Shown: piece by piece, positions 36,400 to 50,127 of the stretch
Layout of the letters: every line of letters starts with the position of its first letter
Numbering within the stretch: position 1 is the stretch's first letter
Assembly: GCA_950295325.1 (NCBI GenBank)
Contig: OX485803.1
Coordinates: 55,999,554-56,063,553 of the forward strand
DNA length: 64,000 bases
Origin: Polytrichum commune
Taxonomy: Eukaryota; Streptophyta; Polytrichopsida; Polytrichales; Polytrichaceae
Direction: 5' to 3'
Program-made: the position numbers and the translations under genes
The notes under the pieces: generated by a model
The model's database searches: none
The model's input: the letters and a program-made list of their open reading frames with translations, nothing else
What the model was told of the DNA's origin: nothing

Positions 36400-37654
36400 C
36401 ATATCATGGGTGTGTGCGTTTGCTAATTCAATTGTGGGTCCGAAGCGGTAGGCGGCGGCTGGATCGGACGACAATTTAGACGACCAAGAGCTAGCGCCGC
36501 GGCTCATCCTCACCATTCCTGCGATAGATTACACTGTGGAGGGCTGACTTCCGCACTTTCCACGTCTTTGCCCTTCTTCCCCAACCCCACCCCCCCTGCC
36601 CGCCTCGGATGCGGCGCGCACACACAGTCTCTACTTTGCTAATATACATATTAACGCCTAAACGCTCAAGCCTTCACATTCCATTTTCGAGCACCTCCAG
36701 CACCAGTGCTGCAACTTCTTTCTGTTGTGTAGCAAAATAGGCTTTGCTTTCTTCAAATCCAACCGCACGCACGAGTATGAATCAGACTACCATATACGCT
36801 TTCTGTGAATTTTTGAAGTCAATCGGAGCATATTTGTTAGGTCATGTTGACATAGAAACAAGGCCTTCATCCGGGGGGCGGCTAGAGAAAAACTCTGAAA
36901 TTTTTCATTTCATGACCATTTCGGTCATTCCACAAATTTTAAGAAGTTGACAACTTTGCCAAAATATGTTATGTGGATGGTGAATGAGCTACTCTCAAAA
37001 TTTTGGGTATTTGAGGAAAATTTAGATGAAGTTCATCATGGGCCACATAAGGTCATTTTGGGACATTTCCCTTTTTTCATGGAGCAAGCAACATGTGCAC
37101 TAAGTTTTTCTCAATTCCATCCGGTCAAGTTATGTACAACCGTCACCATGTCCTAAGGAGACAAAAAGACCTCATCCAAATTGGGCATCATATGTGAAAG
37201 ATATTAGTGCCTACATTTGAGCGACACATGGAACCACCTCCCCCAAAAAGTAATGCCAACCTATCGAAAAATCCTACATGCTTGGAGTATGAGATTTTAA
37301 TATGTTAATTTTGACCCAAATGGCACTATATACATCCTATCAGTGTGTAGGGTGGTGCTAGTAGGGTGTGTAGGGTCATGCCACAAATGTACATAAATTA
37401 TACATATATTACTATATACATCCTACTGGCACCACCATACACCAGTAAACTATTTATATATTACTTTATATATGTGTAAATTATAATATATGTATAATTT
37501 ATCAGTGTAGATACCTTTCCTTCCACGTAAAATGCCGCCTAGTGGGTCGCAAACCCTAGTAGAATATTAGGTGTCGGCCCATTTCGGGTTGCTTGAGCAT
37601 TTAAGGGTTAATCATGCCACCAAGATCAGACAATTCCCATTGAGACAATGTCCA
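36400..37654. other. Upstream of DAHP synthase; no gene seen
   Basis: 36.4-36.7 kb is GC-richer and may be distal promoter. 37.33-37.52 kb is an AT-rich palindromic patch with repeated tatacatcct and caccac blocks. No coding sequence is supported. Confidence 0.45.
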
Positions 37655-37842
37655 GGGAGAATTTTGGGCATAGTTAGTCAAAATCCTAGCCTTTTCCAAG
37701 TCCAACCGGTTACATGTTGTGATTTTTCGATTTTCTTTATTGATGTGAGATATATTCCATGGATTCCTCTACAATGATCGATAATTTTCCTGAAGTCTTC
37801 AACTTCAACCAGTTATTTTTCAAACTCAACCGGTTCATCTGT
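37655..37842 (+). repeat. Dispersed repeat family, copy 2
   Basis: Aligns with 13462-13646 in the same orientation and with 39896-40052 in the opposite one. It keeps gtcaaaatcctag, ttccaagtccaaccggttac, tattccatggattcctct and the later caaccggttca. Confidence 0.8.
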
Positions 37843-38828
37843 AACTACTGGTCGGTTCTCCAATTCATTGCACTGAGTTTGTATATAGCAGAGAGTGCTA
37901 CATCTGAATTATGCAATTTAAGTCCAGGTTAGATTATTTATTATTTATTATTTAATAATAATAAATAATATAATATATGTATATGTATGTATATACATAC
38001 TAGTCTTTATTCACTTGTAGCTTAAACGTCTGCAAATGATCAAACTATGCATGTAGATAGCACGACATGCACCATTTATGGTATACAATGTCACATGTGT
38101 AATAACGTCTCTTACCCTAGTTTGAGGCATATGCTAGGTTACACTAATGACCAACGACTTCACCATTAGTTTCACCTTATGACATTTGGCATTCAAGTGC
38201 GCTTACTAATATCTTGACATGAGTATCTTCAATAGTGTTATGAGATGTACACTTCTGTTACACAACAGTCTACAAGTTGATTGAAGTGTGCACAAATGCC
38301 ACTTGGCATTAGAATGCTCAAGAATATCTGCCTCTTGCACATTAATATGTAAACACATCATGCGTATTGTTTTCATGCTCTTCCCCTTGCATACTAAAAC
38401 GCAAGACTATCGTCTCAAGTACCCCAATGTGCTACACTAATTATCATAATGTAAATAATTTTGCACTTAGAAAAGCTACTATGTCGACAATTAGTATGGT
38501 ATTGACAATATGTGTACGTGACACTTTGAGGCCTCTAGGCATCTAGTTCAGGCCCTTTGCAAATAGTGTACGTGACACTAAATACCATAACTGGTGTAGT
38601 CTTATGAAACAGTGAGGTCATGAGGAGAACTTTATTGGTTGTGTCATGTAATTGTGCTTGTCAAAGGCCACCTTGACCTACAACGATCTGATAAAGAGTG
38701 GAAAGGTATATTTTATAGTTGCAAGTCTTCGACAGATGACGAGCATTCTCATTAGGAGCATGTAAAAAGAGAGAGGAATATGCGAATCTAAGTTAGGGAG
38801 GAGTGAGGTTAGCTGCTTAGAATTAGTA
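37843..38828. other. Intergenic DNA, no gene seen
   Basis: AT-rich with short stop-bounded frames only. Confidence 0.5.
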
Positions 38829-39045
38829 CACTAAATATGATATTTAGTGTTACATACTATTTGGAGTTACACATACTTACATCTTTATATTATTAATGTC
38901 ACTTTTCACCAAGTAAAGATGTTAATGTTTCATAAATGTTCAAACAACCAATTCAACCTTTGTTGGTAAAATCCAGATGTATAGTAAATGGTTATTGCGT
39001 TGTGTAATTTCAAATAGTAAGTGACATTAAATATCATATTTAGTG
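38829..39045. mobile_element. MITE with CACTAAATATGATATTTAGTG ends, copy 1
   Basis: Terminal inverted repeats extend about 44 bp, and the outermost 21 bases are themselves palindromic. TAGTA flanks both sides (38824-38828 and 39046-39050). This may be a 5-bp target duplication or a TA duplication plus chance. The 217-bp interior has no frame. Confidence 0.88.
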
Positions 39046-39360
39046 TAGTACAGAAACTCATGGTATGGTCACTACAAAATGATCCTCTCCATAAACAACT
39101 TAGAAAGTTTTTGGGGCCAATAGAGTTATATGTAAGGTCTTAGAGTCAAACTCTTCCAAGTGATTTTTGGTAGGTTATACATAACTTGGCCCATGTTTTT
39201 ATCAAGGCTTACATTAACATGTTTAAGGATAGGCGTTAACATTTGGGCATTTTGCTTGTCATACTTGGATCAATGAGCCCAAATGCATGGCTTTGCATAT
39301 ATATCGAGCTGGGATGTAGAGTGGTGGGTGTCGTGGGTTAGACTGTAGTTAGTTTTTAAA

Positions 39361-39577
39361 GTAAACTCTCAATTTTGAGTGTCATTTACTATTTGGAGTT
39401 ACACAATGCTATATCATTTTACTATTGATGTTATTTTTTATCAAGTAAAGTTGTTGATGTTCCATGATGTCTAAACAATCAATTTGACATCTGTTGGTGA
39501 AATATGAGATATATAGTGCATAGATATATCATTGCATAATTCCAATTAGTAAGTGACATTAAATAACATATTTAGTG
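39361..39577. mobile_element. MITE of the same family, copy 2, degraded left end
   Basis: It aligns along its length with 38829-39045, including ctatttggagttacac near the left end and agtaagtgacattaaata near the right. The left terminus reads ctctcaattttgagtgt and has lost much of its palindrome. The two copies lie in the same orientation, 315 bp apart. Confidence 0.85.
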
Positions 39578-39895
39578 TAGTTGTTGGATCCCCCATTCAC
39601 TAACTTGTAGGTCACGAATGTAGCATATCATTATTAAGCTGCTAACATTTGTTTCATTCTAATAATGGTCAGTGACTATACTTCACCAGAATCTCACTCG
39701 TTTTTTACTTACTGACAAGCATCCTCAAGTTATAATTCTAGCACCTCACATGACATATTCCCAACCCCATTCAACCAGGTTATGAGCAATTAAATAGTGT
39801 TGTCATACTATATTAACACCGATTGAAGGCACTGACCAAATCTATGAACAGGGAGATCCTATCGCTAGTTGCAGATTGGCAGAATGAGTTTGAGG

Positions 39896-40052
39896 AATAA
39901 CCAGTTGAAATTCAAGTCAAACGTCGATCATTTTAGAGGAATCTATGGAATATACCCTAGGTTAATAAAGAAAACCCAAAAGGTATTCAACATGCAACCT
40001 GTTGGACTGGAAGCATCAGGATCTTGATCAATTTTGCCCAAAATCTCCCTGT
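39896..40052 (-). repeat. Dispersed repeat family, copy 3, inverted
   Basis: On the - strand this reads as gggagattttgggca, then ccagtccaacaggttgcatgt, tattccatagattcctct and aatgatcga, matching copies 1 and 2 in order. Confidence 0.8.
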
Positions 40053-40985
40053 TTACTGGACTGAATAGGATTTGTTGGGAGCATTTGAACATCTGGGGTA
40101 GAAATCCATGTCATAACCTTGAATATATAACTCTACCGAATCCCAACATTTCGACTGCTTTCTTCAAGGGAGAAACTTTCTTGTCAAAAAGGACATGCAG
40201 TGCAACAAGCCTTGACACTCAAAGGGGCCACTTTAGGTGCCGAATGAGGACCGGATTTGAGTCTCTGAAATAGTGGTGATATTGAAAACAGCATTGCTCC
40301 CTTTTCGCACTAAAGATGCACTTCAATTGTACTGTAATTTAAGGTATATGTACCTCTGTGGGCACTTGCGAATTCACACACTATTCTGGCCACTGGATCA
40401 GCGAGCTTAATAACTTATCTTGCTACCCATTTTCATGGAGGGCAAATGTCGGTGAGAAATTTGCTACGGGCGTTCTTATATAATTCCGAGATCTCAAGTC
40501 AAAGCGCAAATTTCATATTTTGTAAATTGGTCCAATTTGACGTTCACATTTCACATGTGTTGAGATTGGCATTCATGTGTGGCTATTCATGTTCTAAAAG
40601 GATGTTTTTCCACCAAAAAAAAGCTTGACCATTGTGCAAACAAGCGAGTGTTGTGTTTGAAACTTTGTGTTTATGAGGCACTTGTAATATGTATGGAAAT
40701 GGTCCTAACATGGTTTCGAAATAAGAGCATTGTCGTGTAACTATGCCCATGTTTACCAAATAAGACTCCATATCACTGCAATTGCCTCATCAACCTACAA
40801 GAATGAAAGTGATTGTTTGTTATGAGGCTTTGGTTATATGCCTAGGATGGCATGTTCATAGTTATGCACAAAATCAATATTTGACCAACCCAACTACGAA
40901 CATGGTCCAATGAAATAAAATGAAATTGATTCTAAAGTCCATGAAGCCAAGAAGTTTATGGGACTAAAAGTACATCAAGATGGGA
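40053..40985. other. Intergenic DNA, no gene seen
   Basis: Short frames at 40.03-40.27 and 40.45-40.63 kb are not recognised. Confidence 0.5.
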
Positions 40986-41917
40986 TCAAGATGGCGTCGA
41001 ATCAACTAATTTTCTAGAGCGGCGGAGTGTGGTAGTCTCCGAGAGATAGAGGCTAATACCAACTTGATAGTCCAATTGAAAGAAAGACTTGAGACTCCTT
41101 AATACTATATTCTCCAATAATACTTGAAACATATATCTAATGGAATTATACAGGGCACACTCCAACACAAATTGTGCCTCCATTTCAACTACATTATAAG
41201 AGCAAAAGTGGCATAATCTATTATCTCTAGAGATTGTGAAAGTCAACCAACGGTCCAATTTCAATGGCAAGTTCATGATTTGCGGTGCGGTAATCAACAA
41301 TGATCTTGTATTGAGGTGTGTCATTGGTTGCTACAAGTGCAATTCATGTTCGTATTTGAGAAATCCTTGAGGTGGAGGTATTCTAGTTTCTCACCCAAGA
41401 GATGGAAAGAGTTCCAATCTTTAGCATGAAAAATCTCCTTGAGATCATAAAATGTTAATTTTGATGATATTGGGTTGTCATTGAGATAGACCCCATGATC
41501 CATTCCACATGGTTGTCATTTTTGTGCTAGGTGTCAAATCCTTGTTTGTCAAGGTGTTGAGCAAGTGAGGTTGCTTGACCAACTATAGAAAAAGAAGGGT
41601 AGGTGGACAAGCCATTGTTGGAAACCTATAGTTAGCTTAAGAGCATATAATTCTATGAGAAGCTCCAAATTTAGCCAACAAAAAATTATTTTAGGTTGTT
41701 GAAGAACACACTCTGATGTGAGACGTACCTTCATGCCCTTTTCAAAAACCTTCCAATGAGAAGTTTTCAAGCCACCTCCCAATTCTTTGTGCCATATGTG
41801 AAAGTTGGAAGCACCAAAGCCTTGAATACATGGGATTTGAGTTCCCAACATGTGACTCCAACTACTGCTATTTTCATTAAGGCAGTCATCACCCGGGGAG
41901 TGCATTGCACAAAACAT
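40986..41917 (-). mobile_element. LINE-type retrotransposon, 3' coding fragment
   Basis: Read on the - strand, pieces in shifting frames follow the C-terminal part of a plant LINE polyprotein. These are VFKALVLPTFTYGTK near 41.8 kb, HWKVFEKGMKV, ELYALKLTIGFQQ near 41.65 kb, then CHFCSYNVVEMEAQFVLEC near 41.2 kb. The last is a zinc-knuckle-like block in which the expected His of the HFVLEC part is Gln. Frameshifts and stops show it is dead. The reverse transcriptase part is not present here but occurs at 52.35-54.79 kb in the same orientation. Confidence 0.8.
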
Positions 41918-42948
41918 GTATGACTATACATGAGTGCACAGAAGGGGTATTAATTTGAACTTTGTCATATTATGTATAAATATGCTACACAGATTATAAC
42001 TTGTAGTTATGTACAGGTATGAAGGACCTTCAGTACCAATACAACATTTGTACTTGCATGATAGTGTTACTAGACTTTATAGCATAAGTATTTTATATTG
42101 AATGAAACTAAAGATGACTAATCCTCTCGTTTCTTGATCTCATCAGGAATCGTGTATGTATGTCCGATAGTAGTATTAGGTTTTGAAAGGGGTCGTTGGG
42201 TGAAGAATGGGGATCCAATTGACTTGATGGAGATTGGCTTATGTTGGTATCAAAAAAGAACCAACAAGGGACCAACAAGGGACCAACAAGTGGAAATATG
42301 ATCTCACTAATTATTTGATGGTACACTTAGGAATAATAATTGCACTAGCTTTTATGACATATGTTGCAAACTTAGATGCTTATGAGTTAAATTTAGGGCA
42401 TGAAAAAGGCCTCTACAACTTCATTGATAAATGCTAGGGTTTTGCATTATATATATGATAGGGATTGATTATTATTCAAAAGTACACTTGTATACTTATG
42501 CTTATATATATATATACATGTCCATATTCTCTCTTGTATATATATCATTAAAATTGTGTGTGTATTGATTAGTTTTCCAAAAACACTTTAACACATTTAA
42601 AAGTAAAATTAGTTCAAGTCCAAAATTATAACATGCTAAATTCCTTCCATAGGATCCTACGATAGGATTGTATGGTAAGGTTCTCCAATAAAATATGCGG
42701 AGTTGATAATATTTACTGTTATAGCAATTTTTTGATAATATTTTTATTATCCAACATTTATTTATTTTTATTTAACCTCAAAAAATAGATATTTTATTTC
42801 TTCATCATATTTTAACATCATAAAATTCAAGTAATCACTAAGGATTCACACATCTTCCATTAAATTTAGGTATATCAAAAGTACATCATAGGATCCTATG
42901 ATAGAATTGAAGCAACCAAATAGTCCAAGTTTTGGAAAATATCTAGAC
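41918..42948. other. Intergenic DNA between the LINE fragment and the CACTA end
   Basis: It contains an 11-bp unit (ggaccaacaag) repeated three times at about 42258-42292 and AT-rich sequence. Two copies of ataggatccta lie near 42.65 and 42.89 kb and may mark another small inverted-repeat element. No gene is seen. Confidence 0.45.
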
Positions 42949-44299
42949 CACTAGAAGAAAAAAGGATACCGCATCCAGCCATTGCGACTAAAAATAGCAT
43001 GCCACTGCCTCGATGGCAAGCTCTTCCTCCATGTTATTTTCTTTGCTATAGGTGCATTACGCAGGCCGATGGCACTGCCATGTCATTCATGCTCAAGCAG
43101 CGTGCAAAGAAAAAATACCATCTTTTTTGGACAAGGGATTGATTGTAGAAACATATGATGACTCATCTATTGACTCATGCACAACCACATCATGCAAGAG
43201 GCTTATGGTGGTTGTTGCCTTAATTGTTGCATGTAATGGGGTGCCATTCCTTCTTGGGTGCCCACCAACAATGGAGGCCTATGTTTCAAAACTCATGGGC
43301 CAGCCGTGCTACAAATCTTGTTGTGGGTAACCGTTTTCACATTAGCTACCATACACTTTGCGATGGCTACCAACCAACTGGGGTTTCATATGCATCCCCA
43401 GTTCTCACTCATCGCAACCATGTGTGCGGGTGCAATGCTCATGTTTGGGTGGAGGTCTAGAGCAATAATGGTGCCACATGTGCAGTTGCCATGTGTGGCT
43501 AAATGGTGGTTGCAACCACAATGATTACACGACATGGATGTCCACAGCCATAAATGACCTACATGTATGTGTACAAATTCCCACTGATCCTGGTTGTGTG
43601 TGTAGTGTAAGTTGTTTTTGGTATGGCATATATTTGTGAGCATTGTGGATCGACTTGGGCAATGTGATGTGTTATTGGACCACTCAGTTTTAGATTATGA
43701 ACCATACCTACTATTGTTGTGTGCAATTGCATGGATATTAACGTATGTGAAAATTTTCTCTATTGTATATGATCCAACATGTACACATTCATTGTTGGCA
43801 AATAAACAAAGCACATTGTAAATTAATGATGTTGGTATTATTCCAGTAGTGCCCTTGATTTTCACATTTCTCAACGCTTTGTGGAGGTTATGGTTGGCAT
43901 TCATTCCATGTTGACGCCTGCCAATGCTTTAGCATCACTGGGCATGGATGCCAATCACAACCTCCATTTCCATTTGTGATTGTAACCACTTCTCAGCTTC
44001 GTCACACGGCCCTTTATTTTTTTTCATCTGTGAACTCTTTATGTCGCGTCCATACTTTTGTGTCCCATTTCTTTCAATGCCTTTCCAACCACAATGTGAT
44101 ACTAACAGTAGCTTCACATTGTGAAGCAAGTGTCGTCACAAAACCTCTCCATTCCGCCAACTACCAAACCTTAACCAACACTAGCCATGGATGCCAACCA
44201 CAACATACACTGCCATTTTCTTTTTGGAATGACTTCTCAACATTTGCAAGTGGCCCTACACATACGTTTTATGTGAGTTGTTAATATAGTGTGCATACT

Positions 44300-47200
44300 T
44301 CTCTATTCCATTCATTCCCCTACCTTCATAATCATAACAAAATCGGCTCTACAATTTTGCATTGTAAGGCAAGTGGCATTATATAAGTGCATTGTCTAAG
44401 CAATTATTAACCCTTAAACTTCATGTTCAAAAATCACACCTATCAAATTAAGAATTTCATGCATCTGGCCTAAAATTGCACTATGCCCTCACATATTCAT
44501 GTACTTATATAAGAAATGTTTTATGCATGTCTTTACCACCATGCATAGAGGTTATTTTCCTTGCTCCATGTTCTTAGCATGCATGGCCACATCTTCCATG
44601 AGGACAATGTACTCAGAGCCCCAAAAAATGTTCATATTCACAACTTGCAAAAGTTTGAATATGGACTTTGACTCATCACGCCATTGTAGGGAGTTTGTAG
44701 ATGGTACGCCTTCATGACCCACACTTAGTATCACCCCTCTACAACCAGTATGTCGTGGAAAACCTCCACTAATGGCCTACCAATGATCTTCCCCGTCACC
44801 ACCTTGGCACATTTGTTTCGCCGCTCCACAAGGTACACAAGCTACTGCAATTGAAATGTCTTCAACAACTCAAATGTCTGCAAAGGATCCCACTTCTTAG
44901 CTTTTGAAAAGAAATCTTCCTTAATTATCATAGTTGGATCCACTACAAAATCCATACCAAATTCCTAGTATGTTTGGGTTTTAGTTGCTAGTATGTTGCA
45001 AATTCAAACACAATTGCATCCCGTATCTATAACTTGTTTCCCTTAACAGTTATGAATGTAACCAATACTACAAAAATTCAGAAGGAATCAACTCACACGG
45101 ACATGCTACATTGTCAAGTTCATTCACTCAAATATGAAACAATATCGACATTTACCCATATGCCAACATGGTACTCCCCACAACATCCCATAAATGCCAA
45201 CCTAAAATAGCAACATTCACATCCAGCAAAGACACCTAACAACCAAACACATCCACCACATTAAACTTGCAAGGGAAGCAACAACTCTGACATTTAGGGC
45301 CTTATGGATGCACCAACTTAGAAATGCAACAATATCTACTACAATTACTCATAAATGCACTAATATCAAATGCAACAACCAAGAAATACAACAAGTGCAC
45401 CTACTCAAAAATGCAACAAGATCTAGTGCATCAACTCAGCTATTGCTACAATATGCAGTGCATATCCACATGGAAGCATGGTGCTCCCCACAACAAGCCG
45501 GAAATGCCAACCCATGATAGTAGCACATGCATCCACCAAAGATATAGGACAAAGTTAGTGTAGTAGTAAATTTTGATTTTTTCTGTTCAAAACTGGAATT
45601 GTATAAACATAGTCTTTACTTAACTAGATATTACCTATCTGGACTAGTGAGGATAGGGCAATAGTCTAGTGAGAGCTGAAAAGACATTAGTAAGGGCTAT
45701 GGTCTGTTGGCAGCCGAGGCGGTTACATGCGCTCGGCAAAATTCCAGGAAGGGAGGTAATATAGGAGGAGGTAGGCATTAGAGGGAGAGAGAGGCTGGGA
45801 GAGCCAGGAGATAGAACCAACATTTTTTATGCGTCTCAGATTCTTGTGAACTTACATTGATTGATTTTGTAACTTAAATAGTTCAATCTGCAGGTGGCAA
45901 ATTTGTTGTATTCCAGGGTGTATGTACTGGACTTTTGATTTGGATTTTGTTGGGATATTCTATTTGTAAAGAGGCTAGTTGTGTGAGGCAACATAGTTGG
46001 AAGTAAAATTTACAGCAGCAAAAGGATAAACTATATTTATACTCTGAGTCCATTGGCTTGTGGCTGTATGTTGTTATATTGTGTAAGTCTGATTGAGAAT
46101 GTTGACATTATTAATGGCAGAAATTACTGTGCTAATGTGATTCAAAGTAAACAACAAATGCAGGGATTGCTCTTAGTTGTTTATGTTTGACTATGATTTG
46201 CTGGTCTTGCCTCGTCCTAATTGCAATATTTTAAATCTACTCTTGCATTGATTATCGGGTAAGACAGGGACCATAGGCAATTGAATTTGCAGTAGTTACC
46301 AAGTCAGGAATAATTTTGTTTACTGCTATTGCCTCGCCGAGTTAATTACAGGGAATGTAACAGCAAGGTGAGAGGTTTCGAGGCCATTGTCTGCGAGAGA
46401 TGTGGTTCGAGAGCATAGCCTTAGATTCTGCTGATTATTACAGTTAATGAAATTAGGACGTCCAAGTGGAGAATTCTATCATCTTAGGCTTCGCATAGAT
46501 AATCATTATGTTGAGGTTACTTGCTCGGAGGGATACCGTGATCTGAGAGGAATTAGAACCTACAGATTTAGTAATAAGCTAAATACTGAGATTACAAACC
46601 ATTGACGGTTTTACTTGAATACGATGATGAAAGAGTTAATGTATCTCAAGATGTAATAGAAGCAAATCATGAACTCTGATTGAATATGGTTTTGTAATTG
46701 CATTAATATATTATGAAAACCAAGTGATGAATTCATCTTGTATAACGATGAGTAGTTTAACGAATTCATGAACTTACAGTTGTGAAGATGCATTGTCCTT
46801 GTATGGCTATATTTTACTGAACTAAGTTTGAGGCTATGGCCTGGCCAGTATAAATGGCATTCGTGTTATATCCTAACCATTGACAGGATGTGAAGCGCTC
46901 ACCGGTTGAGACAATTGACTGTGAAGGGTCAACGGACCGCGGTGAAGATTTAAGGACGTGCCGCCTACGGAAAAGGTGAGTACTAATTGACAACTAAGAT
47001 CTTAAGGGAATTAAGAATCATTGGTGATATCGTTGTCTTTATGAATTGAATTGCTTAAGCATTGCTTGCAAGAGGGGAAGATGGAAGTAATAAATTAATT
47101 TCGTATTTGGAGAACTAAAAATGAACAATATAACTTTACGAAATGAGTGAGGATATGTTGACGCGCATAAGTGGTGATGACCTATTGACGCAATGAGGGA

Positions 47201-48200
47201 GAGCATAATTACTCTGATTAAAATCAGGTAGGAGACCATTGTTTGACATGATAACTAAAATCCTCTTAAATTGAAGGAGACGGAATATCCCAGAAGGATG
47301 ACTGCACGGACTTTTCAAGTTGCATTAAATATGATTAATTAATGTAAGATTATTGACCAATCCAAAGTGCCCATGGCTTTGGTATCGAGACAAAAATGGG
47401 TTACTCCTGCAAGACTACTGACTATGGTTGTGCCTATGCTTGCGCACCGCACTTGGTCCAATTAAAATGAACTCGCTACCAGACTATTGCATGGGAAATT
47501 AGACTGAGGTGAGAGACTGTCACATTTGCATGTACTGACATAGAGAGGTTTTTAGAGTTTTTTACCCTCTTCCGTAAATCAATTGTCAGTCTTAATTTGA
47601 AATGAAGCGAAATAACCTTGTGTTTTCCCTAATAATCCTTATCTAAGACACCTAGATGATATACAAGTCACCTTTTAAGTCTTCCCTTATTGTTTCCCTG
47701 GTTGTTTGTTTAAGCCAAAAACTAAACTACAGTTAGAAATCTACAATTATAGTGATTACGTGTTTGTGCACTCCAAATCTTTGGATCAAAGGTTGTAGAT
47801 CACATTCCGATGGCCACACAATTGTGCGGGAAGCAACAAACATAATAGGTTCTCAATGTTGACATAACAAGCAGCCCAATCCATGTTTTCCAGCAATATT
47901 TGATAGTGTCTCACCCGCAACACAATGCACTACTCTATATAACTCTAAATAACATCCCTACAAGTTCAATGAGCGGTGGCAAAGATGGCATGGGAAACCT
48001 TGTAATACAAACGACCAACCATTCTTTCAACCCTAATCTAACAGAAGTTTTCTTGCACTCTCTGACACCAACTCACATCTGTTCCATTTGCCAACTTCAA
48101 AGCAGACCCAAAATCAACAAGATTTTGTTGTCAAACAAAAAAACCACGAGGAGGTAAGAATGGAGCTCATAGGTCGGATGTGCAATTGATCGTTGCTTAA
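44300..48200. other. CACTA interior, no recognised coding sequence
   Basis: 45.3-45.5 kb has repeated atgcaac and cactca-type blocks. 45.6-47.8 kb differs in texture (fewer subterminal-type motifs) and may be a separate insertion, but no ends could be set. Frames are short and unrecognised. Confidence 0.4.
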
Positions 48201-48727
48201 GCTGTAGCTTTCACAAGTATGGTACTTTGGATGAGCTATTGGAGTGTTGGGAGGCGCAAGTATATAGGCTATAAATGTGGAGTTATAGTAGTTGGTAGCC
48301 ACTATTGGTGCCACAGGTTGCATAGGACGACCCAAGTGATGGAGCATAATATTGACACATTTCTCGCTCTTATTGGAGGAATGATTGCATCATGCAAGAC
48401 GTTCCCAACATTGGGGAACAACATTGGCATGATTGTGGACCCCAATAAAGGAGAATTTGGACATGGTATAAAATAAACTAGAAGAGGTGTGTTTGAATAT
48501 GGAGGTGTTAGCCATGGTTGCCATCCATTACTAGATGTAGTAGGACGCTATGCTAGCCCATGTGATTGTCATTGTTTAAAACACATTCACATCATATAGG
48601 AGAACAATTTTGCTTAGTGCAATGTTCAATATTTGCTCATTTGAGGGCAAAACCCAAGTCTTTGAGATTCCTTATTTCACAATTGCTTGGAGGGAAGACT
48701 CCTATAGCCAAAGAGGACTACTAGATT

Positions 48728-48964
48728 GTGAGTGATGATCCTTGTGATATGACCGGCCTTGTAGATGGATTGTTGGATAGTATTGTTTTGTACAACATAT
48801 TTCCATGCATTGTGACAAATGTTAGCAACACAAACATGAAAGTGTGTTTGTTGTATGAGAGCATGCAACAAACTATGGTTGCGTCTTTTGAACTCCACCA
48901 TTGTTGGAGCGAGCCTATGCAAGCATTGCAAGATGTGAAATTGGAAGGTTATGAAGATGGATAG
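48728..48964 (+). pseudogene. Unrecognised frame in the CACTA interior
   Basis: A 78-codon frame begins with GTG and reads SDDPCDMTGLVDGLLDSIV. An overlapping - strand frame of 142 codons (49105-48677) is also open. The + strand peptide is more protein-like. Neither is recognised. It may be a relic of an element-encoded protein. Confidence 0.25.
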
Positions 48965-49668
48965 AACATGTGCTAGTAGCCTAGCTATATTATACGTGTA
49001 TGATAGGGAGTTGTGAGGCACTATTTGCCTACCTATGACATTTGTAGCAAAGAGTGCATTTTGCATAGTTGGTTGTATGCCAAAATATTGCAATCTCCAT
49101 TCCATATGCTCACCGTAGATGAATTGTGGATGCTAAAGTGAGCATACATCATAGTAAGGATATTTCCAAACCAAAAGACAGCCACTCAAAGGCCCACTTC
49201 ACGGACTGCATACAATGGACTGCCATGTGCCTAGGTTGCCAAACATCACTTACATTGAGATGTTGAGTAGCATGAGAGTAACTCTCAACATGGATTTCTT
49301 TTGACCTAAATTTATGGATAGATTGAGTTTGCATACATGTTGTACACATGCAAAGTGGGAGGAGGTCAAATAATGGAGAGCTGCGTGATTATGATGATAA
49401 AGAATGGTGGTAGGCAAGACTAGTATCCCTACAAGAGTGGTTCAATGGTGGATTGGTTGGGTCTATAAAAGAAGAGCGGGCATGATTTTAAAATTCCATA
49501 TCGCCGGATGAAAGTTTGGTTACATGGTGGTTGTAGCTTGCACGGTTGGCAACCTAGAATAGGTTTTTGGCACACTTGCTCCAACCAGGGCATGGAGATG
49601 TAGGAAAAAATCCCAATCCCTGCCAAATTAGTCCCATTTTGTTGTGTTGCGTACATTATTGGTGGTGA

Positions 49669-50127
49669 GCACCAAAAGTGGTCTTTTCATTGGACGTGTG
49701 GTTGGGCCCAAAGAAGGCAACGCATAAGAAATTATTGGAACTTACATGCAACGTATGTCAAACTCTACACCTCATCAAGGAGAATGTGAGGTCAGTGGAG
49801 AAGAAAATGGAGGAAGTGGAGTGACTAGAGAAGCAAATAGCCAATGAGTGTGGCCAATGCACAGATGTGGCAGTGGAGGTGTGGGACCATACTAACAACA
49901 CATATGGGGAACCAATGGCACCAAAAAAAATAAAAATAAAAATAAAAGTGTTTGGCAACACAAGCCCTCCATCCCATTATTGCAATATTGCAATACAAAA
50001 GTGCCACACCCCCCTACCTTTGGAGAGTTTGTTGCCCATTTATCACAGAGGAAAAGCCATCCAAGAGCTTGGAGGAGAAAGTTGCATCACAACAAAGAAG
50101 ACATGCTTGTTTCCAAGCTGTGGATGA
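49669..50127 (+). pseudogene. Coiled-coil-like frame with one stop, CACTA interior
   Basis: The frame runs about 150 codons with a single TGA after KENVRSVEKKMEEVE (about 49.82 kb), then continues with LEKQIANECGQC. The charged heptad-like part suggests a coiled coil. A relic of an element-encoded protein is likely; the family is unknown. Confidence 0.3.

Noticed and set aside
43000-44300. Host gene exons suggested by several 60-100 codon frames
   Set aside because: Frames overlap in all phases on both strands and lie in the motif-rich subterminal zone of the CACTA element.
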